Shown in pieces: positions 15,589 through 24,122 of a stretch of DNA of 64,000 bases. The position numbers and the translations under genes were made by a program. The stretch is from Ruminococcus flavefaciens (lineage in GTDB: Bacteria; Bacillota; Clostridia; Oscillospirales; Ruminococcaceae). Below the pieces are notes generated by a model that ran no database searches, was not told the origin of the DNA, and saw only the letters and a program-made list of their open reading frames with translations. The stretch is taken from assembly GCA_002310115.1 (NCBI GenBank), contig DBYI01000016.1, forward strand, positions 36,222 through 100,221. The letters run 5' to 3'. Each line of letters opens with the position of its first letter. The stretch's first letter is position 1.

Positions 15589-16095
15589 ATGGAGAAAAAT
15601 ATAGTACTTATCGGTATGCCAGGTGTTGGAAAAAGCACCGTGGGGGTTATCCTAGCCAAGCTTTTGGGCTATAGATTCATAGATACAGATATTGTTATAC
15701 AAGAACATGAAAAAATGCTTTTGAAAGATATTATTGCTAAAATGGGCGTAGACGGCTTTATAGATATCGAAAATCGTATTCTGAGTAAACTTAAAGCCGA
15801 AAAAGCAGTTATTGCTACGGGTGGGAGCGTCGTTTATGGCTACGAAGCCATGGAATCTCTTTCCCAAAATGGTATTATCATTTATCTTAAACTTGATTTT
15901 GGTAAACTTAAATACAGGCTTGGAAATATAAAAAACAGAGGAGTCATTATAAGAGAAGGCCAGACTCTCAGCGATCTATACAAAGAACGACTCCCTTTAT
16001 ATGAGAAATATTCTAATATTATCATTGATGAAAACAGGTGTAACGTTGAGAAAACAATAAATAAAATTATCACCGAACTTGGCATTTATTTGTGA
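15589..16095 (+). CDS. shikimate kinase-like P-loop kinase, divergent
   Basis: A 168-residue kinase of the shikimate kinase fold, with Walker A GMPGVGKST, the DTD segment (FIDTDIVIQ), TGGSVV and RLPLYEKYSNIIID near the end. Overall length and layout fit AroK. However, the substrate-binding arginine of the usual GFRxxE motif is replaced (GFIDIE), and the usual TGGGxV glycine motif reads TGGSVV. It could be a shikimate kinase with altered binding or a paralogue for another small substrate. It stands alone, not in an aromatic amino acid operon. Confidence 0.75.
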   Translation: MEKNIVLIGMPGVGKSTVGVILAKLLGYRFIDTDIVIQEHEKMLLKDIIAKMGVDGFIDIENRILSKLKAEKAVIATGGSVVYGYEAMESLSQNGIIIYLKLDFGKLKYRLGNIKNRGVIIREGQTLSDLYKERLPLYEKYSNIIIDENRCNVEKTINKIITELGIYL

Positions 16096-16164
16096 GGAAT
16101 GCACAATCATTTGATGATAAAAAGTTATTTTTGCACAATTTTATATTTTGCTTTAAAATTGGCT

Positions 16165-16193
16165 TTGACTTTTAGTAGATTGTGTGTTATAAT
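16165..16193 (+). promoter_or_regulatory. minD-mgsA promoter
   Basis: TTGACT (16165-16170), 17 bases, TATAAT (16188-16193), about 95 bases before the minD start. Confidence 0.8.
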
Positions 16194-16288
16194 GTACAAT
16201 AGGATTAATATTATAAGTAATTATAAGACTTCCGCGCCCTCTGTGCAGTTATGCTGCTTTGGCTTTCGGATATCGGAAAGGAAATAAA

Positions 16289-17026
16289 ATGTCTAAAATA
16301 ATTGCTGTTACATCAGGAAAAGGCGGAACAGGTAAATCTACCGTCTGTGCAGGAATTGGTTACACCCTTGCAAAACAGGGACACAGGACGCTTATTATCG
16401 AGTTGGATTTCGGCTTGAGATGTCTGGATATTATTTTCGGTGTCGAGGAGAATATCAGATATGATCTCGGCGATGTCCTTAGTGGTAAAAAGACTGCCCT
16501 TGAAGCTGTTGCTCAGATACCTATGGCCTCAAATTTGAATATCCTGTGTGCTCCTAAGACTCTTACTGCCGTAAGTGCTGAGCAGATTGTAGAGATATGC
16601 CGTTCTGTAAAGAAATATTTTGAGTATATCATTATCGATACTGGTGCTGGTATCAACTCTCACGTATTCGATATTGTTGAACAGGCAAATTTAATCCTTG
16701 TTATATCTACTCCTGATCCTGTTTGTATCAGAGATGCAAGTCTGATGTCTGATGAATTCTATAACAGAGGAAATAAGAGCCAGCGTCTTATTATAAATAA
16801 AATCAGTAAGAAAATCATTGGAGCTGAGCTTATCTCGAATCTTGATGAAATTATTGATAAAGTCGGAGTTCAGCTTATTGGTGTGATTCCTGACGACTTT
16901 AAAATGACCGTTGCTACTGGAAAAGGTAATCCGATTCCTACGGATAGTGAAGCACTTAAGGCTTTTGATGCTATATCTAAACGTCTAGGTGGAGAGTTTG
17001 TTCCACTTACAGTTAAGACAGTCTAA
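16289..17026 (+). CDS. minD: MinD-like ATPase (septum-site determining)
   Basis: Deviant Walker-A ATPase of the MinD/ParA family, 245 residues. Motifs: GKGGTGKST near the N-terminus, ELDFGLRCLDIIFG, IIIDTGAGIN, and VISTPDPVCIRDA. MinD proteins place the division septum by cycling on the membrane. The usual C-terminal amphipathic membrane helix is missing or much shortened: the protein stops after RLGGEFVPLTVKTV. No minC or minE lies beside it. The ATG at 16289 follows GGAAAGGAA; an upstream in-frame start lacks a site. mgsA follows. Confidence 0.9.
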   Translation: MSKIIAVTSGKGGTGKSTVCAGIGYTLAKQGHRTLIIELDFGLRCLDIIFGVEENIRYDLGDVLSGKKTALEAVAQIPMASNLNILCAPKTLTAVSAEQIVEICRSVKKYFEYIIIDTGAGINSHVFDIVEQANLILVISTPDPVCIRDASLMSDEFYNRGNKSQRLIINKISKKIIGAELISNLDEIIDKVGVQLIGVIPDDFKMTVATGKGNPIPTDSEALKAFDAISKRLGGEFVPLTVKTV

Positions 17027-17067
17027 AACATGAAATATAATCCGCTTTGCGGGGAAAGGGTATAAAA

Positions 17068-17469
17068 ATGAAAATCGCAATTATTGCACATGATGCTAAA
17101 AAAGAGCTTATGGTACAATTCTGCAGCGCTTACTGTGGAATTCTTTCAAAGCATACGCTTATTGCTACTAATACAACAGGTAAGCAGGTTAGTGAAGCTA
17201 CAGGACTTCCCATCAAGAGATATCTTAGTGGTCAGGGAGGCGCTGAGCAGATACTCGCACTTCTTTCTTGCAATGAAGTTGACGTCCTTCTCTTCTTCCG
17301 TGATCCTATAAATCCTAAGGCAGCGGACGTACATGGTATGAACCTTCTTAGACTCTGTGATGTTCATAACGTTCCTGTTGCTACAAACATCGCTACCGCT
17401 GAAGCGCTTATCCTTGCTCTTGAAAGAGGCGATTTGGATTGGCGTGAAGTTGGTAATCCAAGTATTTAA
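17068..17469 (+). CDS. mgsA: methylglyoxal synthase
   Basis: Converts dihydroxyacetone phosphate to methylglyoxal and phosphate, a bypass of lower glycolysis. 133 residues, with KIAIIAHDAKK, TNTTGKQV, LSGQGGAEQI, the catalytic-region FFRDPINPKAADVHG and LLRLCDVHNVPVATN. ATG at 17068 follows GGGGAAAGGG; a longer frame from 17047 is less likely. Lies 41 bases after minD and is probably co-transcribed. Adjacent mgsA and min genes occur in other Clostridia. Confidence 0.95.
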   Translation: MKIAIIAHDAKKELMVQFCSAYCGILSKHTLIATNTTGKQVSEATGLPIKRYLSGQGGAEQILALLSCNEVDVLLFFRDPINPKAADVHGMNLLRLCDVHNVPVATNIATAEALILALERGDLDWREVGNPSI

Positions 17470-17475
17470 AACTTC

Positions 17476-17504
17476 AATTGTCCCTTTTACAGGGACAATT
17501 TTCA
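17476..17504 (+). terminator. hairpin after mgsA
   Basis: AATTGTCCC and GGGACAATT arms followed by TTTTC in part; a moderate terminator before hisS. Confidence 0.6.
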
Positions 17505-17535
17505 TGTAAAAACAAACAAGAAAGGCTTGAAATGT

Positions 17536-18870
17536 ATGGCAAATAATATCAAACGCCCAAACGGAACAGAGGACGTTCTGCCGAAGGATGTATATAAATG
17601 GCACACCGTTGAAAAAATAGCCCGTGAGACAGCTGAAAGCTTTGGATTCTCTGAAATAAGGATACCTACCTTTGAAAATACGGATCTTTTTCTTCGCTCT
17701 GTAGGAGAAACTACTGATGTTGTACAGAAGGAGATGTATACTGTTAAGGCTAAGGAGACTGAGTTTACTCTCCGTCCTGAGGGAACGGCAGGTACTATCC
17801 GTGCTATGCTTCAGAACGGACTACTTAATGAGGCTCTACCGCAGAAGGTATACTATATGCTTTCATGCTTTCGTCATGAACGCCCTCAGGCAGGCAGACT
17901 TCGTGAGTTTCACCAGTTTGGAATTGAAATGGCAGGAAGTTCTGCACCATCTGCTGATGCTGAGGTGATCCTTCTTGCAAAGACGATTCTAGAAAGACTC
18001 GAACTCAAAAATATAGAGCTTCACATAAACTCTATTGGTTGTCCTACATGTCGCGCAAAATATCATGAGGCTCTCCGTGCTTACTTTGAGCCGCATAAAG
18101 AGGAACTCTGTGATACTTGTAAGGAGAGACTTGTTAAGAATCCTATGAGACTTCTCGACTGTAAAAGTCCTATATGTAAAGAAATTGGAAAAGATGCACC
18201 TCTTATATTGGATTACCTATGTGATGAATGCAAGGAACATTTTGACGCGTTCAAGAAGTATCTCACAGGCTTTGGCATCGAGTATATCGTCGATCCGAAG
18301 ATAGTTCGAGGACTGGATTACTATACAAAATCGGTATTTGAGTTCATTACTACTGAGATTGGCGCACAGGGTACTGTCTGTGCTGGTGGAAGATATGACG
18401 GCCTTATTGAACAGTTGGGCGGTCAGCATGTTCCTGCACTTGGTTTCGGTATGGGTTTTGAGAGAATACTTCTTGTTATGGACAAGCAGGGATGTGATTT
18501 CCTTACTCCAAAATCATGTGATATTTACTTCGCAACCATGGGTGAAGCCGCCTTGCTTAAAGCTATGGAGCTTGTAAAGGGCCTTCGTGAATTTGGCTAC
18601 CGTGCTGAATATGACCTTATGGGCAGAGGAATAAAACCTCAGATGAAGTATGCAAACAAGATTGGTGCTGTTTATACAATGGTCATTGGTGATGATGAGC
18701 TTGCAAGCGGAAAGGCTAAGCTAAAGGATATGGAAAGCGGTAATGAAATAGAGCTTCTTCTCAACGATAAATTCACCGCAAATTTTGAAAACGAATACTT
18801 TAATAAAATGCTTGATACAATGGATGATGAAAATGGTTCATTGTTTTCATTTGCAGGGGAGGATAAATAA
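17536..18870 (+). CDS. hisS: histidyl-tRNA synthetase
   Basis: Class II synthetase of 444 residues. Motif 2 FRHERPQAGRLREFHQFGIE and the histidine-specific motifs LDYYTKSVFEF and GGRYDGL are clear; motif 3 is GFGMGFERIL. A short Cys-containing insertion (CPTCRAKYHEAL; CDTCKERL; CDECKEHF) is present in the region where several Firmicute HisRS carry an insertion. ATG at 17536 is chosen with GAAAGG ten bases upstream. aspS begins one base after its stop. Confidence 0.97.
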   Translation: MANNIKRPNGTEDVLPKDVYKWHTVEKIARETAESFGFSEIRIPTFENTDLFLRSVGETTDVVQKEMYTVKAKETEFTLRPEGTAGTIRAMLQNGLLNEALPQKVYYMLSCFRHERPQAGRLREFHQFGIEMAGSSAPSADAEVILLAKTILERLELKNIELHINSIGCPTCRAKYHEALRAYFEPHKEELCDTCKERLVKNPMRLLDCKSPICKEIGKDAPLILDYLCDECKEHFDAFKKYLTGFGIEYIVDPKIVRGLDYYTKSVFEFITTEIGAQGTVCAGGRYDGLIEQLGGQHVPALGFGMGFERILLVMDKQGCDFLTPKSCDIYFATMGEAALLKAMELVKGLREFGYRAEYDLMGRGIKPQMKYANKIGAVYTMVIGDDELASGKAKLKDMESGNEIELLLNDKFTANFENEYFNKMLDTMDDENGSLFSFAGEDK

Positions 18871-18871
18871 A

Positions 18872-20650
18872 ATGGCTGATAGTATGAAAGGTCTCAAGCG
18901 TACTCATTATTGTGGAGATGTGACCGAAATCGGAAAAGAAGTTGTAGTAGGCGGCTTTGTTGATAGAATAAGAGATAAGGGTGGAGTAATTTTCATTGTT
19001 CTTAGAGACAGAACAGGTGTTGTACAACTGCTCTTCAACGACGAAACTGACCGTGATTTGTTTGATAAGGCTGCTTCATGCAAGAGTGAGTATGTTCTTA
19101 TGGCTAAAGGTGTAGTACGTGAGCGTGAAAGTAAAAACGATAAGTTGAAAACAGGTCATGTTGAGATATTTGTTAGTGACCTTAGGATACTTGCAAAGGC
19201 ACAGACACCGCCTTTTGAGATAGTTAACGAAACAAAGGTAAATGATGAACTTCGTCTTAAGTATCGTTATCTTGATTTAAGACGAGCACCACTCCAGCAG
19301 AATATTATCATGCGTCATGAGATAGCAAAGGTGACACGTGAATATTTTTACGAGAACGGGTTCCTTGAGATAGAGACTCCTATGATGATGAAATCTACTC
19401 CAGAGGGAGCAAGGGATTACCTTATTCCTTCAAGAGTTCATCAGGGAAAATTTTATGCGCTTCCACAGTCTCCGCAGATTTATAAGCAGCTTCTTATGGT
19501 ATCAGGATATGATAGATATATCCAGCTGGCACGTTGCTTCCGCGATGAAGACCTTAGAGCTGATCGTCAGCCAGAATTTACACAGATAGACCTTGAAATG
19601 TCATTTGTCGATGCTGAAGATATACAGGAATGCGTTGAGGGATTCATTCAAAGGGTATTCAAAGAAGTTATCAATGTTGATGTTATGACTCCGCTTCCTA
19701 GACTTACTTTTGCGGATGCTATGAACCGTTATGGATCTGATAAGCCAGATACACGCTTCGGTTTTGAGATACAAGATATCACAAATACAGTTAAGGATAT
19801 TGATTTTGTTGTTTTCAAGAATGCTATCGAAGAAGGTGGCTCAGTACGTGCCATAAATGTTAAGAATGGTGCTGCAACCTACACTCGTAAGGAGATTGAT
19901 AAGCTGGTTGAGCATGCAAAGGGAATAGGAGCAAAGGGTCTTGCTTATATTCGATGGGCTGAAGAGCCTAACTGTTCATTTAAGAAGTTCCTTACTGATG
20001 GAGAACTTGAAAATATCTGCGCTGCTGTTGACGCGCATGAAGGCGATCTTGTTCTTATTTGTGCTGACAAGACTAAAACTGTTCTTGCAACTCTTGGTGC
20101 AATAAGACTTATCTGTGGTAAGAGAATGGAAGTTATCCCTGATGATCAGTATAATTTCCTCTGGATAACAGAAATGCCATTCTTTGAGCGTGATGATGAA
20201 AATAATACATGGGTAGCTGCACATCATCCATTTACTATGCCAATGGAGGAGTGCCTTGAATACCTTGATACTGATCCTGCAAATGTTCGCGCAAAGGCAT
20301 GGGACCTTGTTCTTAATGGTACCGAGCTTTCAAGCGGTTCTATGCGTATAACCGATTTCGAGCTCCAGCAGAAGATGTTCGAAGCTCTTGGTATGACAGA
20401 TGAAGAGATACAGGCAAAGTTCGGGTTCCTTGTTGATGCATACCGTTACGGTGCTCCACCTCACGGTGGTATGGGAATCGGACTTGACCGTCTTGCAATG
20501 ATAATGTGTAAGGCTGACAGCCTCAGAGATGTTACTGCGTTTCCGAAAGTTCAAAACGCAAGTGAGCTTATGTCTGAATGTCCATCCGCTGTTGATGATG
20601 AAAGCCTCGAAGTTCTTGGCATAAGCGTTGTGAAAAAAGAAGATGAGTAA
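18872..20650 (+). CDS. aspS: aspartyl-tRNA synthetase
   Basis: Bacterial-type class II synthetase, about 592 residues, with an N-terminal OB anticodon-binding domain (VTEIGKEVVVGGFVDRIRDKG), motif 2 (CFRDEDLRADRQPEFTQID), a GAD insertion domain and motif 3 (GGMGIGLDRLAMIM). The start at 18872 follows GGGGAGG (18856-18862); a longer frame upstream runs inside hisS. hisS-aspS is the usual order. Whether it is discriminating or non-discriminating cannot be judged here. Confidence 0.97.
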   Translation: MADSMKGLKRTHYCGDVTEIGKEVVVGGFVDRIRDKGGVIFIVLRDRTGVVQLLFNDETDRDLFDKAASCKSEYVLMAKGVVRERESKNDKLKTGHVEIFVSDLRILAKAQTPPFEIVNETKVNDELRLKYRYLDLRRAPLQQNIIMRHEIAKVTREYFYENGFLEIETPMMMKSTPEGARDYLIPSRVHQGKFYALPQSPQIYKQLLMVSGYDRYIQLARCFRDEDLRADRQPEFTQIDLEMSFVDAEDIQECVEGFIQRVFKEVINVDVMTPLPRLTFADAMNRYGSDKPDTRFGFEIQDITNTVKDIDFVVFKNAIEEGGSVRAINVKNGAATYTRKEIDKLVEHAKGIGAKGLAYIRWAEEPNCSFKKFLTDGELENICAAVDAHEGDLVLICADKTKTVLATLGAIRLICGKRMEVIPDDQYNFLWITEMPFFERDDENNTWVAAHHPFTMPMEECLEYLDTDPANVRAKAWDLVLNGTELSSGSMRITDFELQQKMFEALGMTDEEIQAKFGFLVDAYRYGAPPHGGMGIGLDRLAMIMCKADSLRDVTAFPKVQNASELMSECPSAVDDESLEVLGISVVKKEDE

Positions 20651-21101
20651 TCGTTATTATGCCGTTTGTGGCATACTTGAAATAGACGGGAAGATACTCT
20701 TTGTAAGACACACATATGGTGCTGCAAAAGAGAGAATACTTATTCCCGGAGGATATTTGAAGGAAGGCGAATTGCCGTCTGATGCAGTCAAAAGAGAATT
20801 CCTTGAGGAAACATGTGTAAATGCTATTGCAGAGTCTGTTTTTGCTGTGCAGTTTCGCTCAGAGCAGTGGATAATTGTTTTTCGTCTGAAATATATATCT
20901 GGTGAGCCTCGTTCTGACGGGTATGAAAACAGCGAGGTGCTTCTGCTTACTCCAGAAGAAGCTGTGAAGCGTAGTGATATAACAAACATGAGTCGTGCTA
21001 TACTGAATTCGTATATCAACGATCGTGATAATACTCTTAATAAAGGTGATTATAAATCTATTTCTCTAAAAGCAGGGGAATATGAAATATTTGGTGTTTA
21101 A
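20643..21101 (+). CDS. NUDIX hydrolase
   Basis: A 152-residue NUDIX protein with the complete box GGYLKEGELPSDAVKREFLEET in outline (G-x5-E-x7-REUxEE). Such enzymes cleave nucleoside diphosphate-linked compounds; the substrate cannot be told from the sequence. It overlaps the aspS end by eight bases and is thus translationally coupled to it. It is the last gene before the V-type ATPase control region. Confidence 0.9.
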   Translation: MSNRYYAVCGILEIDGKILFVRHTYGAAKERILIPGGYLKEGELPSDAVKREFLEETCVNAIAESVFAVQFRSEQWIIVFRLKYISGEPRSDGYENSEVLLLTPEEAVKRSDITNMSRAILNSYINDRDNTLNKGDYKSISLKAGEYEIFGV

Positions 21102-21136
21102 TCATTCAAAAAAGCAAAATATTTTAAAGATTTTTA

Positions 21137-21165
21137 TTGACTTTTTTCTTGAAAAGTAGTATAAT
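21137..21165 (+). promoter_or_regulatory. upstream promoter P1 of the ATPase region
   Basis: TTGACT (21137-21142), 17 bases, TATAAT (21160-21165). Transcripts from here run at once into the hairpin at 21191-21228. Confidence 0.8.
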
Positions 21166-21190
21166 ACTAACTGTAGGTTTAATAATTTTG

Positions 21191-21230
21191 TAGGGAGCTG
21201 TCTGTAGGTTAGCTCCCTATCTCTTTTGTT
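21191..21230 (+). terminator. leader hairpin downstream of P1
   Basis: TAGGGAGCT (21191-21199) and AGCTCCCTA (21211-21219) form a perfect 9-bp stem followed by TCTCTTTTGTT. It could be a terminator giving a roughly 55-nt RNA, or an attenuator upstream of the ATPase operon. Confidence 0.6.
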
Positions 21231-21253
21231 AGGCTTTATTAACTACATAGCTA

Positions 21254-21282
21254 TTGACTATTTATAGAAAGAATGCTATAAT
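21254..21282 (+). promoter_or_regulatory. proximal promoter P2 of the ntp operon
   Basis: TTGACT (21254-21259), 17 bases, TATAAT (21277-21282), start point about 21289. Confidence 0.85.
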
Positions 21283-21291
21283 CAAAACATC

Positions 21292-21310
21292 AAATGACCG
21301 TTGGTCATTT
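21292..21310 (+). promoter_or_regulatory. palindrome at the P2 start site
   Basis: AAATGACC-GTT-GGTCATTT: perfect 8-bp arms spanning about +4 to +22 of the P2 transcript. Its position and TGACC/GGTCA symmetry suit a repressor operator (TetR-like) or a 5' stabilising stem. Confidence 0.55.
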
Positions 21311-21327
21311 ATTAAGGAGGCGTATCT

Positions 21328-21636
21328 ATGGCGTCGGAAGCTGTAAAAAAGATTCTTGAAGCTGAAGCTCTTTCAGATAAAAAGAATGCCGAAGCACGTA
21401 AGCAGCGTGACGATATAATAAGTTCTGCTTCTGGAAAATCGTCGCTTGCTATACAGAAAAGACTGAGTGAAGCGCATTCAGAGCTTTCAAAGCTAAAATC
21501 GGATTATGATAAGAAGCTTGAGGAATATAAGAAAAATGCTGAAAATGTGTGTAATAAAAATATCGACAGTATTAGACAGCAGGCCGAAAAAAATATGGGT
21601 AAGGCTGTTGACGAGATAATCAGCCGCTATTTTTGA
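21328..21636 (+). CDS. ntpF: V-type ATPase peripheral stalk subunit (NtpF / subunit H-G type)
   Basis: A 102-residue, highly charged, almost wholly helical coiled-coil protein (AEARKQRDDIISSASGK, then heptad-like KLKSDYDKKLEEYKKNAENV). It fits the small peripheral-stalk subunit that pairs with subunit E and lies first in the Enterococcus hirae ntp operon. Strong ribosome-binding site AAGGAGG. Short coiled coils have little sequence identity, so the call leans on its place as the first of nine ATPase genes. Confidence 0.85.
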   Translation: MASEAVKKILEAEALSDKKNAEARKQRDDIISSASGKSSLAIQKRLSEAHSELSKLKSDYDKKLEEYKKNAENVCNKNIDSIRQQAEKNMGKAVDEIISRYF

Positions 21637-21669
21637 AATCCGACCTTGTGAAGGAGAGTGATGTAATAA

Positions 21670-23643
21670 ATGGCGAAGCTAAAAATGAAAAAGATAGAGC
21701 TCATAGCTATGCTGACAGATAGCAAAAAGATAATTGAGCTTCTGCAGCGTCGCGGTGTTGTTGAAATAACAGAAAACAACGATGAAGAGCTAGAAAATAC
21801 AAACGTTACAACAGTTGTTGGAGAATTTGAAAAATTCAGAAATACAGCTGTACAGGCGCTTGAGATAATCGATAATTATGCTCCCGAAAAAGCCTCGGTG
21901 AGAGACTTGCTTGGTGGAAAGATTGAGGTTGAAAAGCATGAGTTTGGAAAAGAAGCCATGCAGATGGAAAAGGTTATGGGAGCGGCAAGTGAAATAATCA
22001 AAAACCAGCATATAATAACAGATTCTGCTAATTCTGCCTCACAGCTGCAAATTAAATGCGATATGCTTGAGCGCTGGAAAAATCTTGACGTTCCGCTTAA
22101 TTTCAAAGGTACCTCCACAACCTCTGTGTTTATAGGTACGTTACCGTATCTGATTTCTTCGGAAGAGCTTGAAGAAAAGCTTCCAAATAATTGCAGCGTT
22201 GAGGTAATAAGTTCAACAAAGGATCAGACGAATGTATTTATTATTTGCAGTAAAGAAGTTTATGACGAGGCAGGGGATATTCTTCGTAAACTTGCTTTTG
22301 CTCATATTTCAGACCCTGAAAACAGAACCCCAAATGAACTGATTTCGGCATATAACACTGAGATAGATAAGTTGGTCTCAGATTCAGATAAAGCAAAGGA
22401 AAGAATAACAGAGCTTGCAGAAAACAGATATCAACTAAAATTTGTTATAGATTACTTGCAAATGAGAAAGGAAAAGTATGATGCACTTAGTGATCTCGGT
22501 TTTACAGAGAATACTTTTGTGCTGAACGGGTATATTCCTGAAAAATTTGCCGAGAGTTTGAAAAATGAGATAGAATCAAAATACACTGCGGCTATTACAT
22601 TTACTGAACCATCAGAGGATGAGGATGTACCTGTTTTACTTGAAAACAGTAAATTTTCAACGCCTATAGAAGAGATAACTAAGATGTATGCTATGCCTGG
22701 AAAAGGCGATGTAGACCCTACTCCTATTATGTCGTTCTTCTATTATCTTTTCTTTGGTATGATGCTTTCTGATGCTGGATATGGACTGCTCATGGTCATT
22801 GGAACAACTATAGCCCTCAAGAAATTCAAGCTTGAGACCACTATGAAGAAAACGCTGACAATGTTCAGAAACTGTGGTATATCCACCGTGTTTTGGGGAG
22901 CTCTATTTGGCAGTTGGTTTGGAGATATTGTTCAGGTAGTTGCAAGGAACTTCTTTAATAAGGAAATCGGTAGTATTGCTCTTTGGTTTGAGCCTCTTAC
23001 AGATCCTGTAAAGCTTCTGCTAGTATCTTTTGGACTTGGTATACTCCATCTTTTGCTTGGCGTTGCTGTTGCATTCAAAATGACTTGGGATACTGGTAAA
23101 AAGATTGACGCCATATTCGATGCATTGCCCATATATCTAATTGTTCTTGGAATAGCACCTGTTGGTGCAGGAATGTTTGTAACTGTTCCAGAACAACTTA
23201 GAAATATTGGATTATATATGCTAATTGTGGGCGTAATAATCCTAGTACTCACAGCAGGAAGAACATCAAAGTCCATATTTGGAAAGTTTTTCGGAGGTCT
23301 GTATGCACTTTATAATACTGCTACAGGTTATTTCGGAGATATTCTTTCGTATTCGCGATTACTTGCTTTAGGTCTTGCAACAGGTTCGATAGCAAGTGTT
23401 ATAAATCTTATCGGCACCATGCCCGAAAATAAAATAGTGAAGCTTATCGTACTGATCATCGTATTTGTGGTTGGTCATATTGCAAATCTTGCGATTAATT
23501 TGCTTGGTGCATACGTTCATACAGACAGATTGCAGTTCGTTGAGCTTTTCAGTAAATTTTATACTGGAGGCGGACGAGAGTTCTCGCCACTTACAGTAAA
23601 TACAAAGTATATAAAATTCAAGGAGGAAAATTCAAATGACTAA
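21670..23643 (+). CDS. ntpI: V-type ATPase subunit I (membrane stator)
   Basis: 657 residues: a large N-terminal cytoplasmic part with coiled coils (to about residue 340) and a C-terminal domain of about seven to eight membrane helices, including the PIMSFFYYLFFGMMLSDAGYG segment typical of a/I subunits and a late helix (TGYFGDILSYSRLLALGLATG) with the essential Arg in SYSR. It forms the ion half-channels against the K ring. It overlaps ntpK by eight bases. Confidence 0.96.
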   Translation: MAKLKMKKIELIAMLTDSKKIIELLQRRGVVEITENNDEELENTNVTTVVGEFEKFRNTAVQALEIIDNYAPEKASVRDLLGGKIEVEKHEFGKEAMQMEKVMGAASEIIKNQHIITDSANSASQLQIKCDMLERWKNLDVPLNFKGTSTTSVFIGTLPYLISSEELEEKLPNNCSVEVISSTKDQTNVFIICSKEVYDEAGDILRKLAFAHISDPENRTPNELISAYNTEIDKLVSDSDKAKERITELAENRYQLKFVIDYLQMRKEKYDALSDLGFTENTFVLNGYIPEKFAESLKNEIESKYTAAITFTEPSEDEDVPVLLENSKFSTPIEEITKMYAMPGKGDVDPTPIMSFFYYLFFGMMLSDAGYGLLMVIGTTIALKKFKLETTMKKTLTMFRNCGISTVFWGALFGSWFGDIVQVVARNFFNKEIGSIALWFEPLTDPVKLLLVSFGLGILHLLLGVAVAFKMTWDTGKKIDAIFDALPIYLIVLGIAPVGAGMFVTVPEQLRNIGLYMLIVGVIILVLTAGRTSKSIFGKFFGGLYALYNTATGYFGDILSYSRLLALGLATGSIASVINLIGTMPENKIVKLIVLIIVFVVGHIANLAINLLGAYVHTDRLQFVELFSKFYTGGGREFSPLTVNTKYIKFKEENSND

Positions 23644-24109
23644 CGGATTAGTATTAGCTTTAATAGGAGCTGCACTTGCAGCGCTTCTTGCAGGAATAGG
23701 TTCTGCAAAGGGAGTAAGCCTTGTAGGTGAAGCAGCTTCAGGAGTTGTTTCAGTCGATCCTTCTAAGTTTAGTAAGGTTCTTCTTCTCGAGCTCCTTCCA
23801 GGTACTCAGGGACTTTACGGACTTATTGCTGCAATGTTCATTCTTATTCGTACTAACGTTCTAAGCGGTAACGCAGCAGAACTTTCAGTTCAGCAGGGAC
23901 TCGGTTTCCTTGCTGCATCACTTCCTATCGCAATTGTTGGCCTTATCTCTGGAATAATGCAGGGAAGAACAGCTGCAGCAGGTGTAAGCATAACAGCAAA
24001 GAAACCTGATCACAACGGAAAAGCTATAATTATGGCAGCTATGGTTGAGACATATGCTATCCTTGCACTTCTTATATCAGTTCTCATGATATTAAATATA
24101 GGCGTATAA
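23636..24109 (+). CDS. ntpK: V-type ATPase proteolipid subunit K
   Basis: Rotor-ring subunit of 157 residues made of two helical hairpins (four helices). The ion-carrying Glu is in the last hairpin (MVETYAIL, Glu about residue 138). The first hairpin contains LPGTQGLYG (Leu54, Thr57, Gln58, Tyr61) and the second QG at about Gln109. These match the residues that coordinate sodium in E. hirae NtpK, so a sodium-coupled enzyme is likely by homology. The first hairpin lacks its own acidic carrier at the equivalent place, giving one ion site per four helices as in E. hirae. Confidence 0.96.
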   Translation: MTNGLVLALIGAALAALLAGIGSAKGVSLVGEAASGVVSVDPSKFSKVLLLELLPGTQGLYGLIAAMFILIRTNVLSGNAAELSVQQGLGFLAASLPIAIVGLISGIMQGRTAAAGVSITAKKPDHNGKAIIMAAMVETYAILALLISVLMILNIGV

Positions 24110-24122
24110 TGGGGGTGGAGAT

